Source: an uncultured Succiniclasticum sp. (GTDB taxonomy: Bacteria; Bacillota; Negativicutes; Acidaminococcales; Acidaminococcaceae). From it: 64,000 nucleotides of DNA. The stretch lies in contig UQUU01000003.1 of the NCBI GenBank assembly GCA_900544275.1, forward strand, positions 186,001 through 250,000. Direction: 5' to 3'. The notes beneath the pieces were generated by a model. The model made no database searches, was not told the DNA's origin, and saw only the letters and a program-made list of their open reading frames with translations. Below, piece after piece: positions 42,567 through 49,658 of the stretch (positions are counted from its first letter, which is position 1; each line of letters opens with the position of its first letter). The translations under genes were made by a program, and so were the position numbers.

Positions 42567-42944
42567 TTGAATTTCGAAGTGTTTTTGTTTTTATTGTTTA
42601 TGTCCTTTGTTTCATTTGCCGTAGGCCTCATCGTATGGGTTGCGATTGCCCGCATTTTTGGCCGGGGCACGCCGACGGCCAAGCTGTTGTCGTATGTTTT
42701 GATCCCGATCCTGGTTCTGGCGTATAACTTTTTGATCATTGTTTCGGGTCCTTGGCGTTATGCAGTCGGTTCCCTTCCTTTGGTTGTGATCGTCGGCTAT
42801 CTTCTTTATTATCGTTTCGGCAACCACGGGAGCTATATTGAGCCGCAGGCGCCGCCCCCCTCCGATTTTAAACGGCGGGAAAGCGCCAAGTCCAGAAAAA
42901 TTCATGCGGCGCGGGAAAAACGGGAAGCGCTTCGAAAAAAATAA
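42567..42944 (+). CDS. hypothetical membrane protein with basic C-terminal tail
   Basis: About 125 residues. A TTG at 42567 was preferred because TTGGGGGAT lies about 8 nt upstream; an in-frame TTG 15 nt earlier overlaps that site. Three predicted membrane helices (about 2-28, 42-60 and 68-86) are followed by a highly basic, disordered tail (FKRRESAKSRKIHAAREKRE). The tail could contact acidic lipids or nucleic acid. No family recognised. The region to the next gene (42945-43135) shows no clear signal. Confidence 0.55.
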   Translation: MNFEVFLFLLFMSFVSFAVGLIVWVAIARIFGRGTPTAKLLSYVLIPILVLAYNFLIIVSGPWRYAVGSLPLVVIVGYLLYYRFGNHGSYIEPQAPPPSDFKRRESAKSRKIHAAREKREALRKK

Positions 42945-43135
42945 AGTAAAGCGGCAGGAGTTTTTCCACAAAGAAAGAAATAATAACATTAGGCATTAGG
43001 AAGTATTATCAATAAATATAAAGCTTAAAAAGATGTACGTATTCAGGTAAAGTGGATGGATTTATTGATAGTAGTGCCTGGCAAAGAGACAAGTCGATTA
43101 TTGTGGATTGAGTGTTCTTGTGGGAGGTGTGTCGT

Positions 43136-43579
43136 ATGTTTAAGAAAATTGTAGTTCCCGTTGATGGTTCGGAAAGCGCATGGAGAGCTTTGGAACAGGC
43201 TGTTGCTCTGGGCAAGGCTTTTGCCGGCGAACTGGTCGTGGTTACAGTGATCCAGCCTTATAATAATGCGGCCCTGTTAGCGGTACCTCTGGATCACAAT
43301 ATTATCAGCCAGAGCAATGCGGATTTGGAGCAGGTCGGCAACGAAGTGTTGCACCGGGCCGAAGAAAAGATAACTGAGATCGGATTTGACGGCAAGGTTT
43401 CCTATCATATGGAAGTGGGTCATCCGTCTGAACGCATTCTGGCCGTAAGCAAGTCTAAAGATGCCGATGCGATCGTTTTGGGCAGCCGGGGACTTTCCGG
43501 TATTGCCGAATTCTTCCTGGGCAGCGTCAGCTCGAAAATTTCTCAGTATGCTGATGTGCCGGTATTGATTGTAAAATAA
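43136..43579 (+). CDS. universal stress protein (single Usp domain)
   Basis: 147-residue UspA-type protein with the complete ATP-binding pattern: FKKIVVPVDGSESAWRALEQ at the start and IVLGSRGLSGIAEFFLGSVS (Gx2Gx9GS) near the end. ATG 43136 was chosen because of GGGAGGTG. The second Usp gene follows after 13 nt, so the two are co-transcribed. They are separate from the double-domain Usp at 12950. Confidence 0.93.
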   Translation: MFKKIVVPVDGSESAWRALEQAVALGKAFAGELVVVTVIQPYNNAALLAVPLDHNIISQSNADLEQVGNEVLHRAEEKITEIGFDGKVSYHMEVGHPSERILAVSKSKDADAIVLGSRGLSGIAEFFLGSVSSKISQYADVPVLIVK

Positions 43580-43592
43580 ACGGGTAAAACCT

Positions 43593-44045
43593 ATGCTGAA
43601 ACATATTCTGGTCCCTGTCGACGGCACAGACTATTCTTGGCGGGCTTTGGACTATGCGGCTGATTTGGCGGCTCTTTCCGGGGGTGAATTGTTTATCGTC
43701 ACGATCGTTCGGGAAGGCGGCAACCCAATCGGCAGCGCACCTCTTCGCAGTGAGGAAGAGGTGGAGGAGGACAGCAGCGAGGAAACGGCTGTAATGCAAA
43801 TCGGCAATGAGGTGCTGGATGTAGCCGGCACTATTATGATGGCCCATCCAAATATACACTGCCGTTATCTGATGATCAACGGCGATCACATTTCCTCCCT
43901 GGTTTTAGAAGCACAGTTTGACTGGGAATGTGATACGATCGTGATCGGCAGCCGGGGACTGAGCCGTTTTAAAAGCTTTTGGCAAGACAGTGTGAGCAGT
44001 AATGTGGTAAGATTGGCACAGGTACCGGTTATCGTTGTAAAATAA
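43593..44045 (+). CDS. universal stress protein (second of a pair)
   Basis: 150 residues: LKHILVPVDGTDYSWRALDY and VIGSRGLSRFKSFWQDSVSS. The G-2x-G-9x-G motif is altered here (no second glycine after the nine-residue stretch), so nucleotide binding may be weaker than in the partner. It differs from that protein by an acidic segment (EEEVEEDSSEE). A terminator follows at 44056. It may form a heterodimer with the upstream Usp. Confidence 0.92.
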   Translation: MLKHILVPVDGTDYSWRALDYAADLAALSGGELFIVTIVREGGNPIGSAPLRSEEEVEEDSSEETAVMQIGNEVLDVAGTIMMAHPNIHCRYLMINGDHISSLVLEAQFDWECDTIVIGSRGLSRFKSFWQDSVSSNVVRLAQVPVIVVK

Positions 44046-44055
44046 GTAAAAAATA

Positions 44056-44112
44056 AAGACCAGGAACTTTTTTTGCAGTTGTTTCTGCAACAATTGTTCT
44101 CTGGTCTTTTTA
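44056..44112 (+). terminator. terminator after the Usp pair
   Basis: AAAGACCAG / CTGGTCTTT stem around an internal hairpin (GCAGTTGTTTCTGC), followed by TTTTTATC. Confidence 0.75.
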
Positions 44113-44203
44113 TCTTGGACTGATCCGTTATGTTCCGTGTACGAACCTGTTTAATCTTATTATTGTGGGTTGTTCTGTATTCGCGCCTCCAGCAGAAAAA
44201 GGG

Positions 44204-45154
44204 CTAAAACATATGTTTCTTCCAAAGCCAGAAACCGGCCAGAAGACTGACGGTCGTTGCCATAAATAAAACAATAAAGAACCCGGAAGAAACTTCCGCG
44301 AAAGGCACCGGCACATTCATCCCCCAAAGGCCGGAAATCAGTGTAGGGATTGCCAGCACAATAGTAATGGAGGCCAGAAAACGCATGACCAGGTTCAGAT
44401 TATTGCTGATAATAGTGGCAAATACCTCCATCATGCTGTTTAAAATGTGGCCGTACATTTCCACCATTTCAATAGCCTGTTTATATTCAACAATAACATC
44501 TTCCAGTAAATCCTCGTCTTCCTCGTATAACCGGACCAGTTTTTGGCTTTGCGCTGTCGTTCGCAGCCGCAGCAATTTTTCTGTTACCATATAATTGCTG
44601 CGCAAGGAGGTGGTAAAATAAGTCAGGGATTTCTGGAGATCCAACATGCTGAATAGCTTGGAGTTTTCCATGGCCTGACGGAGATGTTGTTCCAAATCAT
44701 CGGTCCGCCGGATGATATTGCGAATATATTTCAAATATAATGTGGCGGATTTATATAAGATCTGGAACAGGAAACGCGTTTTTTTGTAGGTACAAAAATT
44801 GCGGAAAGTATGGGCGTTGAAATCTGCGGTAACGGCGTTGCTTTCCAGGCAGACCGTTACGATTACTTCGGGCGTAATGATAATGCCCAGAGGCATCGTA
44901 TCATAATCCTTATTGCTGCGCAGAAAAGGAATGTCGATGACGACCAGGAGTTGATCCTCATCCAATTCAGTACGGGATTTTTCTTCTTTATCTAAAGGCG
45001 CGGTCAGATATTCTTTATAAATATGTGTCGCTTCGGCAATTTGGTCCAGTTCTTCTTCAGTTGGCGCAATTACGTCGATCCAACATCCTTTTTCTAACTG
45101 CCCGATATCGTACTCATCAAGCCCGGTACCGGTACTCATCATGACTTTGTACAT
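44204..45154 (-). CDS. corA: CorA-family divalent cation transporter
   Basis: 316-residue CorA-type Mg2+ (possibly Co2+/Ni2+) channel. A large N-terminal cytoplasmic domain is followed by two C-terminal helices with the pore signature GLWGMNVPVP (GMN) near residue 282-290, and a basic end (WLWKKHMF). The start is ATG 45154, behind a near-perfect AAAGGAGGTGAT site. The leader is about 130 nt long and carries a nested hairpin. The nearest genes upstream are divergent (sda operon). Confidence 0.93.
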   Translation of the reverse strand: MYKVMMSTGTGLDEYDIGQLEKGCWIDVIAPTEEELDQIAEATHIYKEYLTAPLDKEEKSRTELDEDQLLVVIDIPFLRSNKDYDTMPLGIIITPEVIVTVCLESNAVTADFNAHTFRNFCTYKKTRFLFQILYKSATLYLKYIRNIIRRTDDLEQHLRQAMENSKLFSMLDLQKSLTYFTTSLRSNYMVTEKLLRLRTTAQSQKLVRLYEEDEDLLEDVIVEYKQAIEMVEMYGHILNSMMEVFATIISNNLNLVMRFLASITIVLAIPTLISGLWGMNVPVPFAEVSSGFFIVLFMATTVSLLAGFWLWKKHMF

Positions 45155-45295
45155 GGGGATCACCTCCTTTCCTTTTTGTAGTAATGCTGCAGCAGGGATT
45201 TTATAAAATAGTTACTTAATGAAGAGGCGTTGCCGCAGACACCGTAAAACACGGTAAACAGAAGCAACACACCCCCTTATAACGAATTCATTATA
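45155..45295 (-). promoter_or_regulatory. corA promoter and long structured leader
   Basis: Minus-strand TATAAT at 45295-45290. The leader contains ACCGT-GTTTT-ACGGT nested within GTTGC / GCAAC helices with flanking GGTG / GCC bases (45230-45278). It does not show the M-box or yybP-ykoY conserved sequences. The position suggests metal-responsive control. Confidence 0.4.
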
Positions 45296-45334
45296 TACGA
45301 TAAAAGAAAAAATTACCACCCCCGACAAAGTCCA

Positions 45335-45343
45335 TGTTATAAT
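45335..45343 (+). promoter_or_regulatory. extended -10 promoter for sdaAB-sdaAA
   Basis: TGTTATAAT, 30 nt before sdaAB and divergent from corA. Confidence 0.55.
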
Positions 45344-45372
45344 TATTTTGTTTTGATAAACAGGGAGGCAAT

Positions 45373-46038
45373 ATGAATATTTTAGATATTATCGGACCCG
45401 TAATGATCGGGCCCAGCAGCTCCCATACAGCGGGAGCCTGCCGTCTTGCTTTGCTGGCGGCGGGGATTTTGGGCTCTTTGCCGCAGCAGGCGGAAATCGT
45501 GCTTCATGGCTCTTTTGCCCGCACATACAAGGGGCACGGCACGGACCGGGCTTTAGCGGCAGGACTGATGGGCTGGGGACCGGATGACCCCCGTATTCCG
45601 AACGCGCTGGAAACCATGCACGAGCAAGGCCTGCAGTTTCACTTCCGCGCCGGAGATCTGGGCAGTTCGGTACATCCGAATACGGTAGCTTTTCGTATGC
45701 AGGACGCACAAGAGCATGTTTGCGAAGTCGTTGGTTCCTCTATTGGCGGCGGGCAGGTCAGGATCACATCGGTAGATGGTTTCCCGGTGGAATTGACCGG
45801 CGTACTGCCCGCGTTGTTGATACCCCATCGGGATGAACCGGGAGTCATCGCCATGGTCAGCTCCATTTTGGCTGTGAAAGGGATTAACATTGCGTCCATG
45901 CGGGTCTTTCGGGAAGGCAAAGGGGGAATCGCCTCCATGGTGATTGAGTGCGATCAGCCGGTGGCGGAAAACGTGCTGCGCCAGTTAGAAAAATTGGATC
46001 CGGTACAAGCGGTTCGCTTTGTAGACCGTGTGGCTTGA
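45373..46038 (+). CDS. sdaAB: L-serine dehydratase, iron-sulfur-dependent, beta subunit
   Basis: Beta chain of the oxygen-sensitive [4Fe-4S] serine dehydratase that converts L-serine to pyruvate and ammonia in fermenters. 221 residues: IIGPVMIGPSSSHTAGACRLAL at the start, LHGSFARTYKGHGTDRALAAGLMGW, and a C-terminal ACT domain from about 150 (LLIPHRDEPGVIAMVSSILA... SMRVFREGKGGIASMVI). The two-chain form is typical of Firmicutes. The start follows GGGAGG; the alpha gene lies 13 nt downstream. Confidence 0.96.
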   Translation: MNILDIIGPVMIGPSSSHTAGACRLALLAAGILGSLPQQAEIVLHGSFARTYKGHGTDRALAAGLMGWGPDDPRIPNALETMHEQGLQFHFRAGDLGSSVHPNTVAFRMQDAQEHVCEVVGSSIGGGQVRITSVDGFPVELTGVLPALLIPHRDEPGVIAMVSSILAVKGINIASMRVFREGKGGIASMVIECDQPVAENVLRQLEKLDPVQAVRFVDRVA

Positions 46039-46051
46039 AAAGAGGTAGCTT

Positions 46052-46954
46052 ATGAAATTAGATAAACTTTCCTGGTCTGATTTAGTCCGGGAAGCGCAGG
46101 AAAAACAGTTGTCTCTGGCAGACTATTTGCTGGAACGCAGTGCGGCGCAGGCAGAATTGGAGCCTGCGCAACTGCTGGAAGAAATGGCTGCTCGCTTGAA
46201 GGTGATGGAGGACGCCGTTGCTTTTGGTTTAACGGGGGTTCGTTCGAACAGCGGCCTGACCGGCGGTTCGGCGAAAAAAATGGCAGCGTATGAAAACGCG
46301 CAAAAGGAACAAAAATCCTCCGGATTATTGGGACCGGTAGCCGGTTCAGCGGTAATCTATGCCTTAGCTGCGGCGGAAGCTAATGGGGCTATGGGTCGTA
46401 TCGTAGCGGCGCCTACCGCCGGGGCCAGCGGCATATTACCCGGTATTCTCCTGGCCTTGCGGGAGCATTGTCAGGTGGAGGATGCTGTTTTGCTGGAAGG
46501 TTTGCTCGTTGCCGGTACGATCGGCGAAGTAATCGCGAATCGGGCCATGCTGTCCGGCGCAACGGGAGGCTGTCAGGCTGAATGCGGCAGCGGCGCTGCG
46601 ATGGCAGCCGGTGCTGCCGTGCATATCCTGGGGGGCAGCGGCGCACAGATTGACACTGCGATTGCCATTGTCTTTAAAAACATGCTGGGTCTGGTTTGTG
46701 ACCCGGTGGCCGGTTTGGTGGAAGTGCCCTGTATCAAACGTAATGCCGGCAGTGTCGTACAATGCCTGTTGGCGGCGGAGATGGCATTGGCCGGTATTGA
46801 AAGCTTTATTCCGGCTGATGAAGCAATCGATGCCATGGGACAGGTAGGGCGCTCTCTGCCCCATGGCTTAAGGGAGACCGCTGAAGGCGGTATGGCATTG
46901 ACACCAACCGCTCTTGCCTGGGCGAAAACATACTTTGAAGGTATGAAAAAGTGA
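46052..46954 (+). CDS. sdaAA: L-serine dehydratase, iron-sulfur-dependent, alpha subunit
   Basis: Catalytic chain. 300 residues: VRSNSGLTGGSAKKMAAYEN, VAAPTAGASGILPGIL and the cluster cysteines in GGCQAECGSGAAMAAGA, VCDPVAGLVEVPCIKRN; ends GLRETAEGGMALTPTALAW. Pyruvate made here can feed the PFOR encoded at 51269, and serine could enter through the AGCS symporters. A consensus tRNA promoter starts 7 nt after the stop with no obvious terminator between. Confidence 0.97.
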   Translation: MKLDKLSWSDLVREAQEKQLSLADYLLERSAAQAELEPAQLLEEMAARLKVMEDAVAFGLTGVRSNSGLTGGSAKKMAAYENAQKEQKSSGLLGPVAGSAVIYALAAAEANGAMGRIVAAPTAGASGILPGILLALREHCQVEDAVLLEGLLVAGTIGEVIANRAMLSGATGGCQAECGSGAAMAAGAAVHILGGSGAQIDTAIAIVFKNMLGLVCDPVAGLVEVPCIKRNAGSVVQCLLAAEMALAGIESFIPADEAIDAMGQVGRSLPHGLRETAEGGMALTPTALAWAKTYFEGMKK

Positions 46955-46961
46955 TTCATGG

Positions 46962-46990
46962 TTGACAGGCACTATTGCCTGTGTTATAAT
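46962..46990 (+). promoter_or_regulatory. consensus promoter for the tRNA-His/Gln/Lys cluster
   Basis: TTGACA, 17-bp spacer, TATAAT. The spacer contains AGGCA/TGCCT. Confidence 0.9.
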
Positions 46991-47019
46991 AACTTTCGTC
47001 ATTAAGCAGCGCTTGATAC

Positions 47020-47096
47020 GGTGGGTGTGGTGAAGCGGTTAACACGGCGGATTGTGGCTCCGTTATTCGCAGGTTCGATTCCTGTTACCCACCCCA
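47020..47096 (+). tRNA. tRNA-His(GTG)
   Basis: 77 nt including the encoded extra 5' G opposite discriminator C, and CCA. Acceptor GTGGGTG / TACCCAC; anticodon GTG in loop ATTGTGG. Confidence 0.95.
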
Positions 47097-47113
47097 AATT
47101 TTTATCGACAACT

Positions 47114-47189
47114 TGGGGTGTAGCCAAGTCGGTAAGGCACAGGACTTTGACTCCTGTATGCGTAGGTTCGAGCCCTGCCACCCCAGCCA
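47114..47189 (+). tRNA. tRNA-Gln(TTG)
   Basis: 76 nt with encoded CCA. Acceptor TGGGGTG / CACCCCA; anticodon loop CTTTGAC gives TTG. Confidence 0.95.
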
Positions 47190-47198
47190 ATTTTATAG

Positions 47199-47274
47199 GG
47201 TCCATTAGCTCAGTAGGTAGAGCACCTGACTTTTAATCAGGGTGTCCCGCGTTCGAGTCGCGGATGGATCACCA
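47199..47274 (+). tRNA. tRNA-Lys(TTT)
   Basis: 76 nt with encoded CCA. Acceptor GGTCCAT / ATGGATC; anticodon loop CTTTTAA gives TTT. Confidence 0.95.
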
Positions 47275-47281
47275 GGACTTT

Positions 47282-47312
47282 AAACTTCCGTTATTTAACG
47301 GAAGTTTTTTTG
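47282..47312 (+). terminator. terminator of the tRNA cluster
   Basis: AACTTCCGTTA / TAACGGAAGTT stem followed by further T residues. Confidence 0.9.
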
Positions 47313-47323
47313 TCTTCCTAACA

Positions 47324-47352
47324 TTGACAGGGGGACGGTATTCTTTTACAAT
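47324..47352 (+). promoter_or_regulatory. promoter for tRNA-Leu
   Basis: TTGACA, 17-bp spacer, TACAAT. Confidence 0.85.
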
Positions 47353-47371
47353 AATTATCAGTAACGAAGAA

Positions 47372-47455
47372 GCGGGTGTGGCGGAATTGGCAGACGCACC
47401 AGACTTAGGATCTGGCGGTTTATCCGTGCAGGTTCAAATCCTGTCACCCGCACCA
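47372..47455 (+). tRNA. tRNA-Leu(TAG)
   Basis: 84-nt class II tRNA with encoded CCA. Acceptor GCGGGTG / CACCCGC; anticodon loop CTTAGGA gives TAG; T arm AGGTTCAAATCCT. Confidence 0.96.
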
Positions 47456-47463
47456 GTCAATTT

Positions 47464-47494
47464 AGCCGGAACCGCAAGGGAACCGGCTTTTTTT
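47464..47494 (+). terminator. terminator after tRNA-Leu
   Basis: AGCCGG / CCGGCT stem followed by seven T residues. Confidence 0.85.
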
Positions 47495-47525
47495 GTAAAT
47501 GTTGCCGTAAAGGAAGGTGAAAATT

Positions 47526-48704
47526 TTGAAGGTCGGTGGAATACCTGTTGCCATAAAAGTGAATCCGTTGCTTTCTTTGTTGGCCGCTCTTTTTATCAGC
47601 CTAGTTGCCGGTTGGTTATTATCTTTGGGAGAACCGGGGAAATTCCTTGCCGAAGAAGTGCTTTTTCCCCTCGGCCTGTTTTATTTAAAACTTCTGTTTC
47701 TGTTTTCCATTCCCCTGCTGAGCGGGGCCCTTATCCGCAGAGGGGAAGACCTCAGTAAAGAATGGAGATGTTGCAGGTTTTCCGGCCGATTGCATATGTT
47801 TTGGGGGGCGTCAGTGTTGGGAGCTGTTTTACTGGGGGTTTTGAGCGGGGGCTGTTTTTCTTTTGCAGAGCCGCTGTTTACGTTGAAGACGCAGTATTTG
47901 GCGGACTTTGTCCTGTTGCGTAAATTTTTACCTGCCATTGTCATTTTAAGTTTCTTATTTGGTGTGTCACCGGCCGGCATGAGGGAAGAAGAAAAAACAT
48001 TCGCTCCGGTTACGGCATCTTTGTTTCAAGCTTTGAAACGGACCGGCAGATCATTATTAAAATTGATGCCGGTGGGGGTAATTCTCCTCCTTGCGCCGTG
48101 GATTTCTTTTACAGGTTATGCCGTTATCGGGCTTGGTCTGAAATTGCTGCTGATACTGGTTACCGTCTGCGTGGTCTATAGTTTTCTGTTTTATGGCTAT
48201 AGCCTGCGGCGTTGCGGTAAAAACTGCCCCGCCCATTTCTGGTCATTTTTTAAGTCGGTGGCCTTAGCAGGAGTTGCGGGATTCAGCCTGGCAAACTGCA
48301 CTAATTCCGCGATTTCTAATTTACAGAGACTGGGGATCGACATGGTGGGGAAGCGGGATTTATTCACAAGCGGAATGCATTGGGGCGCTGCCGGTACGGC
48401 ATTGTATTGTGGCTTGACCGGTTTGGCCGTGCTGCAGTACAGTGGAGTGGGGCTGTCATGGGAACACATTGCCGCGGTATCCTTCTTCAGTGTACTGTTC
48501 TCTGTGGGGGCTGCCGATTTTACCGGCGGCGGGCTCTATCGGCTGCTGTTTTTAGTATTGCTTCTGGATGTGCCGCTTTCCGGTTTATTTCCTGTGTTGG
48601 CGGTGGAATGCTTTTTGGATGGGGTCCGCAGGGGTGTAAACGTGTTGGGCGCCGGAACCGGCATCTATCTGGCGGATAAGCTGCGTTGGGATAAGAAAAA
48701 ATAA
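47526..48704 (+). CDS. divergent dicarboxylate/amino-acid:cation symporter (DAACS-like)
   Basis: About 392 residues, 8-10 hydrophobic segments. A TTG at 47526 is preferred because AGGAAGGTG lies about 6 nt upstream; a GTG nine bases earlier overlaps that site. The overall layout matches DctA/GltP-type elevator symporters: FLAEEVLFPLGLFYLKLLFLFSIPLLSGAL resembles the helix 1-3 region, LLKLMPVGVILLLAP the helix 4-5 region, and SLANCTNSAISNLQRLGID the HP1 serine-rich loop. The usual NMDGTALYE site is replaced by HWGAAGTALYCGL, so the ion/substrate-binding Asp is absent. It may carry another substrate or be non-coupled. Classification is moderate. Confidence 0.65.
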   Translation: MKVGGIPVAIKVNPLLSLLAALFISLVAGWLLSLGEPGKFLAEEVLFPLGLFYLKLLFLFSIPLLSGALIRRGEDLSKEWRCCRFSGRLHMFWGASVLGAVLLGVLSGGCFSFAEPLFTLKTQYLADFVLLRKFLPAIVILSFLFGVSPAGMREEEKTFAPVTASLFQALKRTGRSLLKLMPVGVILLLAPWISFTGYAVIGLGLKLLLILVTVCVVYSFLFYGYSLRRCGKNCPAHFWSFFKSVALAGVAGFSLANCTNSAISNLQRLGIDMVGKRDLFTSGMHWGAAGTALYCGLTGLAVLQYSGVGLSWEHIAAVSFFSVLFSVGAADFTGGGLYRLLFLVLLLDVPLSGLFPVLAVECFLDGVRRGVNVLGAGTGIYLADKLRWDKKK

Positions 48705-48716
48705 TAAAAATAAAAT

Positions 48717-48743
48717 CAGCATCTGATGAAAAGTCAGATGCTG
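48717..48743. terminator. terminator between convergent genes
   Basis: CAGCATCTGA / TCAGATGCTG stem with a 7-nt loop. The T-rich flank is on the minus side, so it best serves the gene at 48805. Confidence 0.7.
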
Positions 48744-48804
48744 AAACATTTTCGGGGTATGGGCGTGCTTTTCGTACGCGATAGGGGTATGCTGCTTGTT
48801 GTTC

Positions 48805-49317
48805 TTATTTATCCGAAACAGATTCTTTGACTAATTCCCTGCCCTTCAATTTGTAATAAAAATCTTTCCGGGAATCCCAGAAATGAACGTTTAAGGTTCC
48901 GCCTGCTGCTAATAGATCGGCCAAAGCATCGCTGTGGATCAAATTACAGTGAATGCACAGGTCGATGAGGCCATCTAAATTTGTTACGGCGGCGTCCGTT
49001 GCGGAAGCGATTCGATCAATATTGCTTTCTTCCCCGCTCCGGGCCGTATAGTCCAACAAGACGATTTGGCCGGCGGCGTATTTTTCTATATCCCGGAGCA
49101 GCCGCTCCAAAGCGCCGCTTTCCCGCTCGTAAAAGCGGGAGGTTTTTCGCAGCGCCAGTTTCAGGTCTTCGCCGGGGATCGATTCCAGCCGCAGCGATCG
49201 TCCGCCGGTAAGATTGGGAAAAATCAAAACTGTGGCCCTGTCATTTTTTGTGATTTGCGCTTCACTATGCAGCAGGTTGCCAATTTTGCGGGACAAAATT
49301 TCTAATACAGTATCCAT
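48805..49317 (-). CDS. hypothetical protein (170 residues)
   Basis: Soluble, no signal peptide or membrane segment. Sequence suggests an alpha/beta protein: DRATVLIFPNLTGGRSLRLESI, GQIVLLDYTARSGEESNIDRI, then IHSDALADLLAAGGTLNVHFWDSRKDFYYKLKG. The Asp/Glu- and Arg-rich middle and the single CIHCN pair are the only notable features. The start follows AAGAAGGTG. It has its own extended -10 promoter (49400-49408) and a palindromic leader (49353-49377). No family recognised and no functional neighbour. Confidence 0.65.
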   Translation of the reverse strand: MDTVLEILSRKIGNLLHSEAQITKNDRATVLIFPNLTGGRSLRLESIPGEDLKLALRKTSRFYERESGALERLLRDIEKYAAGQIVLLDYTARSGEESNIDRIASATDAAVTNLDGLIDLCIHCNLIHSDALADLLAAGGTLNVHFWDSRKDFYYKLKGRELVKESVSDK

Positions 49318-49352
49318 AACAGCACCTTCTTAAAAAATGATTGTGCAATCCG

Positions 49353-49377
49353 GTGACAAGAACACAGCGTGTGTCAC
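49353..49377 (-). promoter_or_regulatory. palindrome in the leader of the hypothetical gene
   Basis: GTGACA / TGTCAC with an inner ACAC / GTGT pair, between the extended -10 (TGCTATACT, 49408-49400, minus) and the start codon. Possible operator or RNA hairpin. Confidence 0.4.
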
Positions 49378-49613
49378 TATTTTTCTCTACCATAGTATAA
49401 GTATAGCACAGGTTCTGCTTTTTATAGAGAGCAACATTGTCTTTTAGAGGGCAGTCTTGCTTTCAGATCCTTATTCTTTTACATTTTTATCCTGCTATGG
49501 TATCATAGTTTTGTTCTTATATCATTTTCACATAAGACCAGTCCTTGCGGATCGGTCATAAATTTCTTTCCAGGTAATTTCTATATAATTATAGAATATA
49601 GAGCCTGATTGGC

Positions 49614-49639
49614 ACTATAATTTACCATACTGTAATTTA
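49614..49639 (+). promoter_or_regulatory. direct-repeat operator candidate for the MocR-type gene
   Basis: ACTATAATTTA and ACTGTAATTTA, 10 of 11 identical, 15 nt apart start to start. The first repeat contains a TATAAT box. MocR/GabR regulators typically bind direct repeats, so this may be an autoregulatory site. An AT palindrome CTATA...TATAG lies just upstream (49581-49594). Confidence 0.5.
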
Positions 49640-49658
49640 GAGGGAGCGGGAAGAGCGT

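Noticed and set aside
45155..45295. M-box (Mg2+) riboswitch before corA
   Set aside because: The leader lacks the conserved M-box sequences; only a generic hairpin is seen.
47264..47758. 164-residue ORF overlapping tRNA-Lys, tRNA-Leu and the next gene
   Set aside because: It is read through two tRNAs, terminators and the start of the symporter gene, so it is a shadow frame.
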